DNA of 64,000 bases from Monomorium pharaonis (lineage: Eukaryota; Arthropoda; Insecta; Hymenoptera; Formicidae), in NCBI RefSeq assembly GCF_013373865.1, contig NC_050469.1:8427582-8491581 (forward strand). Reading direction: 5' to 3'. This document shows, in pieces, positions 28,529 through 42,156 of the stretch (position 1 is the stretch's first letter; each line of letters begins with the position of its first letter). A model generated the notes under the pieces. That model was given only the letters and a program-made list of their open reading frames with translations, searched no databases and was not told the origin of the DNA. The position numbers were made by a program, and so were the translations under genes.

Positions 28529-29719
28529 AATTGGTTTTAGCCCCAAAGTTATGAAATATTTATTACTTAGAATGTTATTTATAAAAAAATGTAACGATAC
28601 TGCATACATAATAGATTGAAGAGAAACGGAGCAATAATATGTCATTTTACAAAAATAAATTGAAAAAAGTTGTTTTTGTTAAAAAAAAAAACAGTGTTTC
28701 GTTATAAAATTATATATTCAAAGTAGAGTAAAAACATTGGAGAATATATGCAAATGTATGTACGTAAAAATGTCTTATAATAAATGTCGGCTATTGCGTT
28801 AGCGTCGTTGTATAACGGTAAGCTATTAAACAAATTGATTCTTGTTATGAATCTCGTCATTTAATAACGGAGATATTAACGAAGTGGTCATAATATCTAC
28901 AAGGACTATAATAGCACTTTCTCCTCTATTAATAAAGTATTATGTACAAAAGAAAGATCGAGAAGTTTATTTTCGAAGACACTGAGCAAATCGGAGTGCG
29001 AGAGTAACAATAGATATTAAAAAGGAAACTATACCATTACAAAAGTGGCATCGACAACTATATCAATACATCTTTTTAAAAAAATGTACAAGCTAATATA
29101 AAAAAATGAGATAAGATAGTTAGGGAGAGACGCGAAAGGAATTCCGGCCGGGGCGATTACCACGGATAGACAGGGTCGTCTCCCCCCTCCCCCAGCGAGG
29201 CGAATGGTAGGGTTGAATCCCGGGACCGGGCCAAGACAATTCAATAAGCTCGGTGGAGTGTGGATTTTTCTGATTAGCCGGCGAAGTTGGACGGGTGGTC
29301 GTGCGTGATCGTCCTGCCGAAACGTCCGCCGCAAGAAGGGCCGCGCTTACTTTAAAAGTTCAAACGCGCATCTCTCGAGCCGCTCGACTATTCGTGTCAT
29401 GCATCGAGAAGTGCACTCAACGCCTCCGACCCCGGGGGGGCCGAGTTTCAATCGGTGTCGAAGCGCCGCTTCGTGAGCCGCTTGCAGTCTCTCCGCCAAC
29501 GCGGTGGTCCATCGAACGCTCTGTCGAACGATTTAATTGCGTTGTCGCCGTCTCACGTTTTAAATCACACTGTAATCAATAATGGAAAGTATTAAAGACT
29601 GTGAAAGCAATGTCTGTATATGAAAGATCCAATACTTGAAATTGTTAAATCATAAATTATTACAAAAAAAATAATTGGAAGGGATATTTTTTCACGAAAT
29701 TCTAGAACTAATCTATATG

Positions 29720-29749
29720 TTATTATTATTATTATTATGATTATTATAT
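29720..29749 (+). repeat. (TTA)n microsatellite
   Basis: Ten TTA-type triplets with a single G interruption. Confidence 0.85.
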
Positions 29750-32700
29750 AATTTAGTATGCCGAAATATGAGGGATACCACGGTTCTTTTGACGAGTATT
29801 CGGAGTGTCTTTTCGGCCGCGTCTCGAGATCGCAAGATATATTGAAGAATCAGGGGATAGCTGAAGAGAGGACCGGAGAGGCTAAGCTTGAGAGTAGACG
29901 GCGGCTCGGCTCCAAGAAACTAGGAAAGCTGACGTTTCGCTTACGTGCGGAAACTGGCAAGCGCGTGGATATATTCTCTCGTCTAGATGGATTTATCGAG
30001 CGAGCATTGAGAGCCCCCCATTGAAAACGATGAAAATTGAACGGACGTACCCTCCCTCCCCCCCTCTTCCTCTATCTCGAAAAAAAGAGGACGACGAGAG
30101 GGGAAACTGTGAGATGCATCCCGCGCGCGACACGCATCTCGAGCGAGTTTTACTGTCGCGCTCGTGTTGTCGCGATGAGCCGATTTTTTTGGACGCGCGC
30201 GAGATAGTCTCGACGAGAAAACGCGTTCCGTGACTCAATCTGAAGATCGTCCACCCGTTGACTTTGATAAATGAACGCGGCCATTCTTCCCGTAGGAAAG
30301 TTCCCGTTTGGCTCGGGACAACCCCCGAAATTCGCGGAGACACCAATCCGACATTAGGTCAGCGAAAAGCTGACGTTCACATGATCGCTTATTATCCTGT
30401 ATGATAAAGGAGAACCAACTTTTGAAAAATCAGGTTTATGTAAGTTACAAAATAGGATTTATAGGTACTTCATAAATATATTTTTTTTACGTATTTATAT
30501 ATAATTGCAATTTTATAATCATTTTTAATTCCAAATTTTTTATCACGGTTCACAGAATATGCTTGTGAAAAAAATCGAAGTGAAAATTAAGAAATTTAAA
30601 CTTCTTAGTAAAGATACTTCAAAAATTGTGAAAAATCTATAATAATTTAATTATACAAATAGAAATTGCGACTTGATAGGACTAATATATTGGACGTGCA
30701 TCCGACTTGGAGGACCTTGTAAATGGCCATTTCGAGCGAAGGACAGGGAGAGAGAGGGGGACTTGTTCACGGAATGAAACATGTCGATATTCGAAATTCG
30801 GTTAACTACCGGTGTTTGCAGCCGCAACGACGGACGGCGGCGGCCACTGACAAGACAGGAACGCCGGCAATTAATGGGAGGTGGGACTTAATTAGTACAA
30901 TCTCAACGGTGTCCACCTACCCGCGTCCTTTCTCGTTGTGTCCCTAAATACCGCCTGTTACGGAACATTCTCGTGGGGATAAGGTAATGTTCTCTCGGAA
31001 ACCCGAAACTAAACGTGACCCTAACGAACCCACATACTGAAACCTAAGGTGATTCAAGAGGTAATGTCCCACAATTAAGGTATTCACTTAGATTAGATTT
31101 CTGAAAGTGTTACATTTTTTAGATTAAAATGTTATGTCAGATATTCCAATCGGCAGCTCCCTCGTCTGCTGTTTCATCAAATTATTAAAAAATTTTATTA
31201 ATTTTAAACTTGAAATATGCATAAATGACTTACCATTACAATTGTTCTTCTTATTCTCTCACATTATTTTATATATTTTATCAAATTCTCAAAAATGCCA
31301 ATGATACAATAGATGATTTCCTAATAAAATTATTAGAAACGAGAATATGTATCATATTTCAAGTATTTTTGAAAGTAGGAAGTAGTTATAATTAATAACT
31401 TTAGATTTCTCTTTCGCGATTTTAAAGATCAAAGAGAACGGGAAGGTTGCCGAGTCCCTTCGGATTCTTGCGCCAACCGCTAATTGAACCAGTTTGATAA
31501 GGTGTCGCGCACCCCGGAGTCTTCCTGTAGTCCGGCTGCATCGCGTGGACGCGTATTCCAATCGTCATAAATTGTCGCGGTGAACGTGATGATCGTACCA
31601 AACAGCCAATACTCCGGCACGATTCTGTCTATTCGACCCTCGTCGCTGCTACCCGGGTAGTCGCTACCGTAACCAACGGGCCTCTTCTCCCGGGACTTTT
31701 GACCACCGATTCGTCTTTGCCACGCTGCGCTATCGATCCGTCGAAAACGTGCCAAGGTTGCATCCGAGCTATCCGTGATTATCACGAAGCGTCGCATATA
31801 ATCCGCTTTCTAAATCCGGCCTCTACGCTATTTCTCCCAACCCTCGACAGCACAATGATGGAGTAACTGGTGCGCGACTGAGGTTCCGCTCTCATGTGAA
31901 ATGTTGATCTTCTCTTGCATAATAATGACAGAAGTCACGATTTTCTAATCCTCGAAAATCTACAAGCGGTTCCCTAGACTTCCAATCGACTTTGAACCAG
32001 TTGGAAAATTTATAGACTATGTGGAAAAACATTTTTTCTCGCGAATATCTCTTTTCAGCGAATCAGGTCGTTTCGCTTAAGCGACATACGCGTTATTATT
32101 CGACGGTGATTAGCATAATCAAGCAGACCCCGTGTAACACGTACGGCAAATAGACAAAACGCGATGGGCGATGCCAATTAGCAGGTGCCGACGTTAATGC
32201 AAATGGCGGCATTAGCCGATAATACCGGGAGTAATATTATTATTTCACGGCAATAATATCAGCGTAATTCATTTGGCTTAATCAAGAGCATTACTGCCAC
32301 GAGAAGCGCAAATCTATTTTACCGTCGATAAATTTGTGCGCACCTATGCAAACGTAATGTACTATCCAGTGAACCCCGAGTCAAATCACGGGATTGTTCG
32401 CCAAAATTCGTGAGAGCGAACGTTGCGCGAAATTACACAGAATAATCGACAATAATTTCGTAAGAAGATTATAGGAAATTATCTCAAATATATGTATGTA
32501 ACAACTCTCTCTTTCTCACTCTGTCTGAAAAAAATACCCCCCAAAAATTGAATAGATTTATAATAAAATACAAAATAATTCAATTATATATATATAACAA
32601 ACAATTTTACTAATAATATTTAATAATAATAATAATCTTTTTTTATAATATAGAAGTTATTCTCGCAGCATGAAATTGTTCAGTAATTGATACAATAATT

Positions 32701-34439
32701 AGTACAATAATTATAGATACAATTCTCAAAATGACATTTCGTATTTTTCGTAGGCTTAGGAACATAAGCGGAGGATTTACGACAAATTTGTTCCAAAGTT
32801 ACAGGGCAAGCGTCGCATATTACGTAAGTCGCACATTCACGTAATCGCGGCTTTACACGGATGATCAGAATACTCGCTCGCTCTCGTTATGCTCTCGTTA
32901 CGCGAAACCATAATCGATCGTACCGCAGTCACTGACGTCACTGGGCCGACCATCGTTACACGGCCGACACTGAATCTTTTTTTTTTCCAGGCACCAAAAC
33001 CAGACACCGCCGCGCGTATACGTATACGGTACGCCTATGCGGCACGCGAGGTTGCACCTGCAGCCGAATACGTCACCGATCGCCATGCAACCGGGCACCG
33101 GTCGGCGGCCCGCGCACCGGAAATAGACTCTGTAACCGGAGAACTTATTTCTGGAAACATGGCCGCGCGTTGTGCGTGGGTCCTATTTCGGGTTCGGAAA
33201 CAGCCAGCCGTCCAGCCGCAGCGCGTCCTCTCTTCCTCGCCTGTGCGCTTGCCCGTTTTCTTCCGCGTCTCACCTTTCTCTTCGCCGCTGCGAAAATCAA
33301 ATCGAGCGATATTGAAAATCTGTGGGGACGAACAAAAATCTAAATTAGTGACAAAAATCTTAAATTATCACTAATATAGAAGATATAATAATTTTGTGAG
33401 AAGATAAATTGTTGCTAGCTCGAAATACGGTGTTACGGAAAAGGATACGAGGAGACGACGAGTTGCGTCTGTCATCACGCCGAGAATGACGGAGAGCTCG
33501 TAAGGGGATAATAAAAGCGTGGTGACCACATGGTAGCAAAGCCATAAATAGAGAGGCCGCGGAGGATACCATATGTATGTATGTACATGGAGTGATGCCT
33601 GGGCCACATCGGCGTCGGTTACGCGAAAGCAATCTATTTCTGGCGGCTCGCTGCTGCCGATCGCAGAATCTCTTCTGCAGCAGACGCGAATTTGATCTAA
33701 CTTGCACCGACTTTAAGATTACCGGACTCTTTCACACGGCACTATTATCTCCTCGACTCTTCCGTTATCGTTCCGATTCCTATTTTCATCCCTGTTGCGA
33801 TCGTCACCACGAATCTCTCCAGTTTCGTATTTGATGAAGAGAATCTCCACCTCGCGCGACGACTCACCAGGACGCAGCTCCATACTTCTTTACATTCCAT
33901 ACGTCACATTTACTATGGGAAGTAAGGAAGCACGGAACGGTCGCCCGGTACTAGGCGAGCTCAGGTCATCCGAGTTCCGATTCGCTCTGTCGAAGAGAAG
34001 ATCTTCGCTCTCCTGACGGCTTTAACCGCCGTCGCATCCGAACAGCATCTCGATACGACACTCGCAACAACCACGCTTCGCGAATGCACCGTCGTTACGT
34101 AATTCATTGCGGATTCAGCCCGAAGGGTCCTGAAACACTCGCCAATACGAGGAATACTGACGCGCTAGGTACTTTAGCGCTGTTACCACTCTCGTACCAC
34201 TCGGAAGATCCTCTCGGCTCAGCGCCCGGTTTCCTCTGACGTGGAAATTATTACCCGGCAGACGATTGTCCGAGAGAGTTCCCGAAGATTTCCTCGAAGC
34301 CTGCCAACCCGAGTGACCGCTTCGAACTGAATGCTGCCAAAGCCTCGAGTATGGTCGCTTCGAAACGATCCTTCTAAAAATGGCTCCACAGATCCTATTG
34401 GCCTCTCCTCTCGACTGACGAGGAGCCGACACCCCCCTC

Positions 34440-34454
34440 GTCGTTGTTGTCGTA

Positions 34455-34489
<35 letters not shown>
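34440..34489 (+). repeat. (GTC)n microsatellite
   Basis: 50 bases of CGT/GTC triplets, imperfect at the 5' end. It would encode poly-Asp or poly-Thr on the complement, which makes false ORFs. Confidence 0.9.
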
Positions 34490-34530
34490 GTGCAGATGTA
34501 AGCTTACACTCGAGACGACTACCACGCGAC

Positions 34531-34557
34531 GCGGCTCGGCTCGGCTCGGCTCGGCTC
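34531..34557 (+). repeat. (GGCTC)n pentanucleotide repeat
   Basis: Five copies of CGGCT lying 40 bp downstream of the GTC repeat. Confidence 0.85.
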
Positions 34558-34969
34558 AACTCAGCTTCTCGGCTCCCTCGCGTAGCGCCTCGCCGCGCCA
34601 AATTTGTCTTTACCCGAAAATAGTCAGTCCCACGGCTGCCACCACATGGTGTGACTATTCCTGGTCCAGACTCGAGTGATAACTTACCCAGGCCTCTCTG
34701 TCTCATTCCACTCCTCCTCCTCCTCCTTCTTCACCTCCCGCGCTTGCTTCTACTCCTTAGCTTTCTTCATCTTCGTATTCTTCTCCGCTTTCTTCTGCTT
34801 CTGTACTGTACAAAGGCGTACGCGTGATCTCTCATGTCTGTCGGTAGATGCAAACCAAAGGTGGACATTAAGAACGGAGTGAAAAGCTTCCGATGCGGTA
34901 TTACTTTCGTAGGATTTCTCATTTATATCTTATGAGATCTTCGGTAATTTAAAATTCGTATAAGAGATC

Positions 34970-35275
34970 GGGGTTTTATTTTATTCATTCAGTGACACTA
35001 CAGTCCAAATCGGACCCGGGCCTTCTTTTCACGTATATCTATAGTGCGCACATAGATTGTACACAGATATACAGAACCTACAATTTGACGCCAATTTTCC
35101 GAACGGCTAAGATAAAAAGATTTCAAGGCATAAAATACTCTTGATAGTCTTCCATTCCGTCGGAAAAGGGAACGGACTGTAACAACAACAAATACAACTT
35201 GGTTTTAATTGGGATCAAACCCGGGACCTTCAACATAACAGACTAGTGCGCTACACTACGATCGCCTAAGTTTTG
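34970..35275 (-). mobile_element. tRNA-derived SINE candidate
   Basis: On the minus strand, from about 35275, a tRNA-like head contains an A-box-like GTAGTGTAGCGCACTAGTC and a B box GGTTTGATCCC (one mismatch to GGTTCGANNCC), preceded by GGTCCCG. It lacks a proper acceptor stem and a GGTTA in the D loop. About 230 bp of body follow, and the 3' end is A-rich (GAATGAATAAAATAAAAC). An AAAAC at both borders could be a target duplication. The box order and the tail support a SINE over a tRNA gene; the family is not identified. Confidence 0.55.
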
Positions 35276-37592
35276 TTTCATAACTAAAATTTAAAATTAA
35301 AAATTCTTGCAAAAAAGGCGATTAATCGTCTTGGCCGGATTGTAAATCCGACGTAACGATATACGTGAGCCGCGATATTTCGGGGGTGGGCAACACTTGG
35401 CAGCACTGCCATTGGCGACCAGGTAGATGTCTAAATTCCGGTGAAAGGCTTCACGCGCGAAAACAAAGTTGGACCGCTGTCGACGTTAATTCTCGAGGTG
35501 CCGGGCCTTCGATCGTTAACACGATCGTTATCGCGCGACGATCAACGTCAATGGCGATGTACTCTTGCCGGCTGACGGCGATTCGGGCGCCATTAGCAAC
35601 GACGGGGAATACGGTATCGTAAATGCACGGGGCTGAATTACAGGATCGTACATCTCGCGGTATTATTTATAGAAAGATATGCGCGACGATAATGGCCGCT
35701 GGCGTGCGGCCAGCGCCTCTGCGATTTTAGTATCGCGCGCAGCGCGGCGATTAATTTCGATTTTATATTTTATGTCATCGTCATTTATGTCACCACGACT
35801 GTGACCGCGTGACTATCTTGTTTGCGTTAGACGATGCTGTTTGCATTCTCCGTAAGTATATAGTAATGCAAATCCTCCTCTCAAACTTTGCCAGCGAAAC
35901 GCGGAACGTCGCGTAGAAATGAGACGAGGCTCATGAATGAGACCCCAAACTATCAGGGGATCAGCGCAAACTTGCTCGCACTATTTGTGATATACATCGT
36001 CATGCCGTATCATCGCGTTTCGCATCATGCATCGTTGCAATTCGGCCAAGAATGCTGTTGATGATGCGATACCGAAATACATCCCGAGCGACATTACGAA
36101 TTCCCGGTAGCTCCCAAGTGGCGCAAGTCCAATTTTCCTGTGATGCAGGATGGCAGAAAAAAACGTGACAATAATTCTTATTTTAACATCATTTTACCAG
36201 CCCACTTTGGGACCTGCGCGTTCTTTGTATTCAGTGTGTTTAGAGCTCGGTCGGTCTCGGGAATAATTTTCCAATAAAGCTCTAGCACTTTAATTAGAAA
36301 TACCAAGATGAAACTTACATTGCTTGACAGCTAATAAGAGATTTTCTTCCAAAGCAGAATTACTTTTTACATTTCCGACGACAAATTTACAGTCGATTTT
36401 GCATCATCGACGCGGTGATTAGGAAAAACTTGTCACCTAGCTTGCCAACACGTTGCAACACAGCTCGATCCGTCTGCCTAACAATCTGCGGAGACGTTCG
36501 TGGATCCAAGTTAAACGTCCAACTTCTCTCGCGGCTTATACGTCGTCTGTCAACGACAGATTTCTCGATGTGAATTCGAAATTCATTTTTCCCGTGCCTG
36601 CATACCTCGCACGTACGACATAAACTTACGGTGTCACTTTTACCGGGCGAAGAAGAACTTGGTCGCGACGGTCGACTCCCCGACGTCTAAAATTACTGGC
36701 AACCGAAGACGTTGCCACGGTCCGCGAAGTCGATGCGGTCCGGTGAGCCGTGCGAAGCGAGTCTACGCGCTAATGCCGTCCTATTTTTGGACGTCATCTT
36801 CGTCGTCGTCGTCTACGTCTACGTCGGCGTCGGCGTCGGCGTCATGACGAAGATGACTCGAAGGCACAAGAAGAGGAACATACGAGAAAACGTTGCTTCT
36901 CTTTCTGACTTTGCACCTACGGATTCGGAATGGATAAAATCTGAATAAGCAGATCGGAATACATACTGCCAAAAAAAAAAAAAAAACTAGGAAAACCTGG
37001 AGTTTTCAGAGAATTTCTTTCTTATTCTTGAAGATCATGAATTTTTATGGAATTTTTATGGAACTGAAAGTCAGAGAAATTTTTAAATTTCACTTTTAAA
37101 TTCTAACTTTTTTGACAAAATTATATTTTTATTATTTTTTTAATTTTTTGATAATACAAAATATCGGCGATTGATTAATAATAAATATATGGAATACACT
37201 TCCATATACATTCACATATATTCTCGCGTAACTCATGAGTTTTTATTAAAAAATAAATGACAATATTAAATAGTACATTGTTCTAAATTGGTCTTGTGTG
37301 TATAATTACGTTTCATTTTTAGTAAGCTACATTATTGCGGACAAGCCGTTATATGCTATTTAATTCACATTATTTCCTTTTAGTATTTTCTAAAATTTAA
37401 CATTTAAAATTTCAGTAATCTTTTTGTATAATTAAAGAACATGATGAAATATTAATTTATTTTAAATCTGCATTTAAAAATTCTCCGATTTTACCCAGTA
37501 TTTTGGAAACAAAATCTTGAAAAAACCAAGAATTCTCAGAGAATTCTTTCAACATAATTTGTGAGTATGAACTCTATAGATGTACAAATTAA
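35276..37592. other. Presumed intron, GC-rich then AT-rich
   Basis: CpG-rich to about 36.95 kb, including a GC hairpin GCTGGCGTGCGGCCAGC near 35700, then a 16-base A run at 36971 and AT-rich DNA. No exon recognised. Confidence 0.5.
36798..36843 (+). repeat. (GTC)n/(GGCGTC)n repeat
   Basis: GTC triplets grading into GTCTAC and then GGCGTC units, 46 bases. Confidence 0.85.
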
Positions 37593-37728
37593 GCCTCGTC
37601 TACAATGAGTCGTTAGTCGTTGATCGTAAGAAATTTAACCAATCGTGTTCGCTTATTCTTCTCCAAGATCAACTGTGATTGGTTAGATTTCTTACGACCA
37701 ACGATTAATGACTCATTATAGATGAGGC
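37593..37728. mobile_element. MITE, about 136 bp
   Basis: The left end GCCTCGTCTACAATGAGTCG mirrors the right end CGATTAATGACTCATTATAG ATGAGGC with few mismatches. Arms of about 53 bp extend to AAGAAATTTAACCAATC / GATTGGTTAGATTTCTT. Flanks contain ATTA on both sides, a possible target duplication. Confidence 0.75.
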
Positions 37729-38848
37729 ATTATAATTTTGAAATTTGATAAACGGAAGAATGAAGCGTAGCGCATCTTTTAAAAATAATATATTTATATA
37801 TTTTTTTCGAAATGTGTAGAAAGCAGGAAAATATTCCAAATTCTCACGAAGGTTTGCGACTAACGTTAACATTGCAATAGTTTCTCTACGCGGCAATAGA
37901 TCCTACGCGGCTGTAATAACAAACGTATATTTTATTACTGCTCTTTTCTAATTTTGAAGTGATGTTATTTTAATTTTGACCCGAAGGGCAAAATGAATAT
38001 TGAAATCTTACGAAATCTTCCGAGAGCTCTCGTTGAATAATTCATCTTTCAAATAACTCATCCTTCGAATAAAATCTTATCCTGCGCGTTAGTTTAGACT
38101 TTATCAGAATGTTAATCCAAAACTTATTAATTAACGTGTCTAACGTGGGGCCGGGATAAGTTGTGAAGAGAATGACGTCTGATCGAATTTATTCCGAGGT
38201 AAAATTTATTTGAAATTTTTGTCAAAGAGCCACTCGACACTTGATACACCCTCGTGTCTATCGCCGGAGCAATTTAATGATTTTAGCATGCGGTACATCA
38301 CGGAGAATAATTAAAGAGAACATCGTTTCCCTCGTTTGCCGAGAGGTGGGGAGAAGAAAGATGAGGGGGGAAGCTTTTCCTTAGCGGAGGCGCCGCAGCC
38401 CGCGTCGCTCGTGTATCGGGTTACGAGTTTGTCGTTGAAAATAGCCTTTACTTGCGTACTAATGGCGAAGACTCGAAGTAACCCCGGTTGAGATACATGG
38501 CGCAGGTCGAAAGCTGCCGCGCGGCTCTCTCACTCTGTCTCTCGGAAGAATTGCCGGTTGGATCATCGCGCTGATGAAAGAAAACCGCGGAGAAACCGTT
38601 GGTAAAAGAAACAAGTTGCGACCTCGTTAATTATCATTGTTAATTTACGGTTACAGAAAGAAGAAATGAAACGTTATCTCGCCCGGAGTGACGTGATTTT
38701 TCTTGATTGTTCGCGATTCCGAATGTTGTTCCGAGAATCCAAGGAGAAGTCCCATTCTCTCGAAATCGAACATATACTTGCGAGTAATTTACATGCCGAA
38801 TTTGATATATCCTCTTTTCTCAGAAAGACGATACACACGGCATATATA

Positions 38849-38884
<36 letters not shown>

Positions 38885-41800
38885 CTGTCTCTTCTCTTTC
38901 TTTCGAATACACGCCCTCGGTCGTTTTTCTCGTCCGCAATCTCTCTCGTTGCAATTTCATTCTCGTGGCATTGAAACAGCCGCCGGCGCTTCTTCGCGAA
39001 TAGACAAAACGATGGCGATAGTACAAGTACCTAGGAGATCCCCAATGCCGTTGGAATTCTATACGCGGCCGGGGGTATGGTATTTACTTACATCGAATCA
39101 TGCGCCGAAATTACTTTTACCCCCTTTAGATACGCCACGAACGTTTCACTTGCAATCTCTCAAGCCCGCAAGAATCCGCTTGTTGCTAGAACGCGCATCC
39201 AAGCTTCTCCAGAATTATTTTCAAGTGTCTAGACGTTATTTAGGAAATTCTTGCCTTCATCCAGCCTGAAAGAGCGTCTATACATAGCATTGGAATAAAG
39301 CAGTGCCCTTTTCAAATATATTCGCGAATCGTATCTCTATGAAATTTTTCACTTTTGTTAAAAGCATACGGTGATTTTTTTCAAGTCTCCGAGTCTTAAT
39401 AGACATCTTCTATTTCTCTTTTATGATTGAACAAATTTTTAGTAATCATAGAAAACGTTATATACATATTGTAAAAATTTGTTCTTCAGAATTTATTGGT
39501 CAGAATTGAGAATATAATCATAAATTATTATTTCAACATTTATCAAAATTAAAAAATTTGAAATTTTGTGATTTTTGCGTATAACAAGATGTTTACACAT
39601 CACTTTAATTCCTTCGGGAGATCCTCGCGGAATACTTTTCGCGCATGAACGAGACAATCGTGCGATGTTTTAAGGAGATTTGCTGAAATCTAATGCACTT
39701 TCGTTCCATAGAACTATGATTTCCACGGCAGATATCTTAAAGCAACAACAATTCTTGCGCATTCTGTCGCGAGAGTCGAAAAAGTTTCCCTTTTCATTTG
39801 TTTTACTTGGAAACACGAATGGGTCTTGGTTTCAATTCTGACGAGGAAAAAGCCCTTCCAAAATACTTCAGAAAATACTTTCTGGCTCACGTTATGTAGA
39901 TTTTTTTGGTACTTCCTATATACGGGGAAAGAAACGGAAGCCGCGACAGGAAGTTGGCGAAACGCGAGAGAAGAAAACATAAAGGGCCCGAAGGAAGCCA
40001 CTTTTCAGGAAACCAGAATAAGAAACCTAGAAGCCATCCCTCTCGCAACCCCCTTCCCTCGTTCCCTCACGGTCATGGGGGCGGAACGTGCTCGCTTTTT
40101 GTCTTGTGACAAATCTGTGTAACTTTATTCGAGAGCGTCGCGAGAGAAGTTAATGCTGTTTGTCTCGCGGTAGCCCGAGGGAACGCGTGAATCGCGCGGC
40201 CAAAAAGTTTGCGGAATACCGAAAACAGGGTGAGCCAGCCTGACATGCCCCCGCTTTGCCACCGGAAACAGGCCAAGGATGGACGTTCTTTATTACGTCC
40301 TCGACGATCTTTATGTATTTTCTCGGATTTTTCTCCGACCCTTTCATTCTCGTATTATTTTCAACTAGTGAAAAAGAAGTTCCAATATAATTTTTTCGCC
40401 TTTAGTTATACATTTAATAATGTCCTTCAATTTATTTTTATAACTCGAAAATCTTAAAAACGAATAAATTTCTTAAGCTCGACATTAATTAAAAGGAATC
40501 TACCTGTGCTGAATAAATGCCTATTACTAAAAAACATAGTTTTATTACAGAGTCGAAAGAAAAAGTGACTTTTCGCGAAGCTGTATGCTCTTTTAATTTA
40601 TGAATTCACATGGTGATTTTCTAGGGACTAAATAGTTAATGGGGGTTAATGGAGGATGGATTGATCGACTCAGCGAAATAAAGCATTCACGCCAGCGGCG
40701 GCCCGCGCAAAGTTACAGGTATATGTACGAGCAAAAAAAGCGGGCGTTTACACGGATAAACTCTCGAGTGTGCATCGTGCCGCGGAATTCAATATCGTCG
40801 GATGGAAATAAACGTTTTTTTTTTTTTTTTATACGGCACTTTCGCATTGGTGTTTTTGAAAAGAGCGATCTGGATCGACATTCGTTTGTGTCAGAACATG
40901 CATATGCAAAAATGTTTAATGTTCATGAAATTACGATTTTAATTACGAGGCATGATAAAAACGTAATAAAATTTAATTTGATATTAATTCATTTGCGCGC
41001 ACGCTGAGAAAGAACGGACGTTTTGTTAAGTAATTACGACGAAAACATGCCAAGTTCTTTCATATCTAAAATAAAATTCGTCGCAAAGCCCAGCGAACGC
41101 GTATCCTTTCTTTTTTCCCCTCTTATTTTCTTTTTCATAGCTCTTCTGGAGCTTCGCCAAAGCGCGAGAAACCGGAAGAGTTGCACGAACTAATGACAAC
41201 AGCGATTCAAAATACCGGATTATTATGGCCATTAAGAGCCCGATCGCAGCCTCCCTGTCGCTTTTACTTCGAGGAGACACGGGCGCTTTGAAACTCTGCA
41301 CGAGCATCCGAGGTAGCAATTTGACGATGCAGTAAAACTTCCGCGCACTACGAATTTAAGACGAGCATTAATGGGCGTATTAATTAAGAACACATTAATT
41401 CCGATATCGCCGGAGAACTTTCTGCCTATCTACATCTTGCGATCTCACGCGTATTTTCTTCCCTAGCGTTACTATCTAGAAAACTACTTATTTTAAGATC
41501 CCTTTAATACATTTGTTATTAAACTTTGAAAAAACTTTCGGGAAACTTACATCTTAAATAAATTGCAATCAAATATAGAATCACAATTAATTCAATAATT
41601 TTTACTTTAACAGAGAAATTTGTATTATTTCAAAGTAATCATAACAGCATAAACTTTAATTTTAACTAGACCTCAGACAAAAGATTCAAATATGTTGTAT
41701 GTTTGATTTATTTAAATAGTTCAAAGTAAAAACAATGACTATCTATTTCGAACTATCTGTTCAAACTGAAATTGGAAAAAAATTGAATGTATGTATTGAA

Positions 41801-42156
41801 TGTATATATTGAAAACAAAAGGGTAGTGTTTCACGAATCTTTTTCCTTTTTACATTTACTAGACACCACGCGCGCTTCGCGTCTACTATTTGACTTTTCA
41901 TTTTTTATTTTTTAAAAATAAATTGCGATAATTGTATAGATAACCATCTATACAAATTATCATTTGCTAATCCGCGATGACAGTCATTGTCACAATTTGA
42001 CAATTGTCAAAATTCAATCGCAATGATAGTTATTCCCGCAACACGAAGTAAGCGCTGCGAAAAAACAAATCCGTAATTACATTAGAACTATAATAATTTC
42101 AAACTTTCGCATCTGTGAATTTAATTAAACAATTTGAACACTTTGAATTGCTTGTT
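37729..42156. other. Presumed intron, mixed composition
   Basis: GC-rich and pyrimidine-rich DNA at 38.3-40.3 kb. A cluster of small palindromes lies at 41.93-42.03 kb (GATAATTGTATAGAT with its complement, and GACAATTGTC). No exon recognised. Confidence 0.5.
38849..38890 (+). repeat. (CT)n(CTAT)n microsatellite
   Basis: A CT run passes into CTAT repeats; part of a long pyrimidine tract. Confidence 0.85.

Larger units (their letters stand above)
26331..34969. other. Presumed intron, alternating composition
   Basis: No exon recognised. Candidate regulatory-looking block at about 32.05-32.35 kb with many TAAT/ATTA cores in balanced-GC DNA. Purine or C-rich runs at 29.17-29.2 kb and 30.04-30.07 kb. 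TGACGTCA at 32933-32940. A 105-codon minus frame at 31480-31797 is unassigned. Confidence 0.5.

Noticed and set aside
34115..34706. Frames with poly-Thr or poly-Asp tracts
   Set aside because: Translations of the (GTC)n microsatellite.
35205..35275. A functional tRNA gene on the minus strand
   Set aside because: B box and part of an A box are present but the acceptor stem does not pair and the D loop is short; SINE head fits better.
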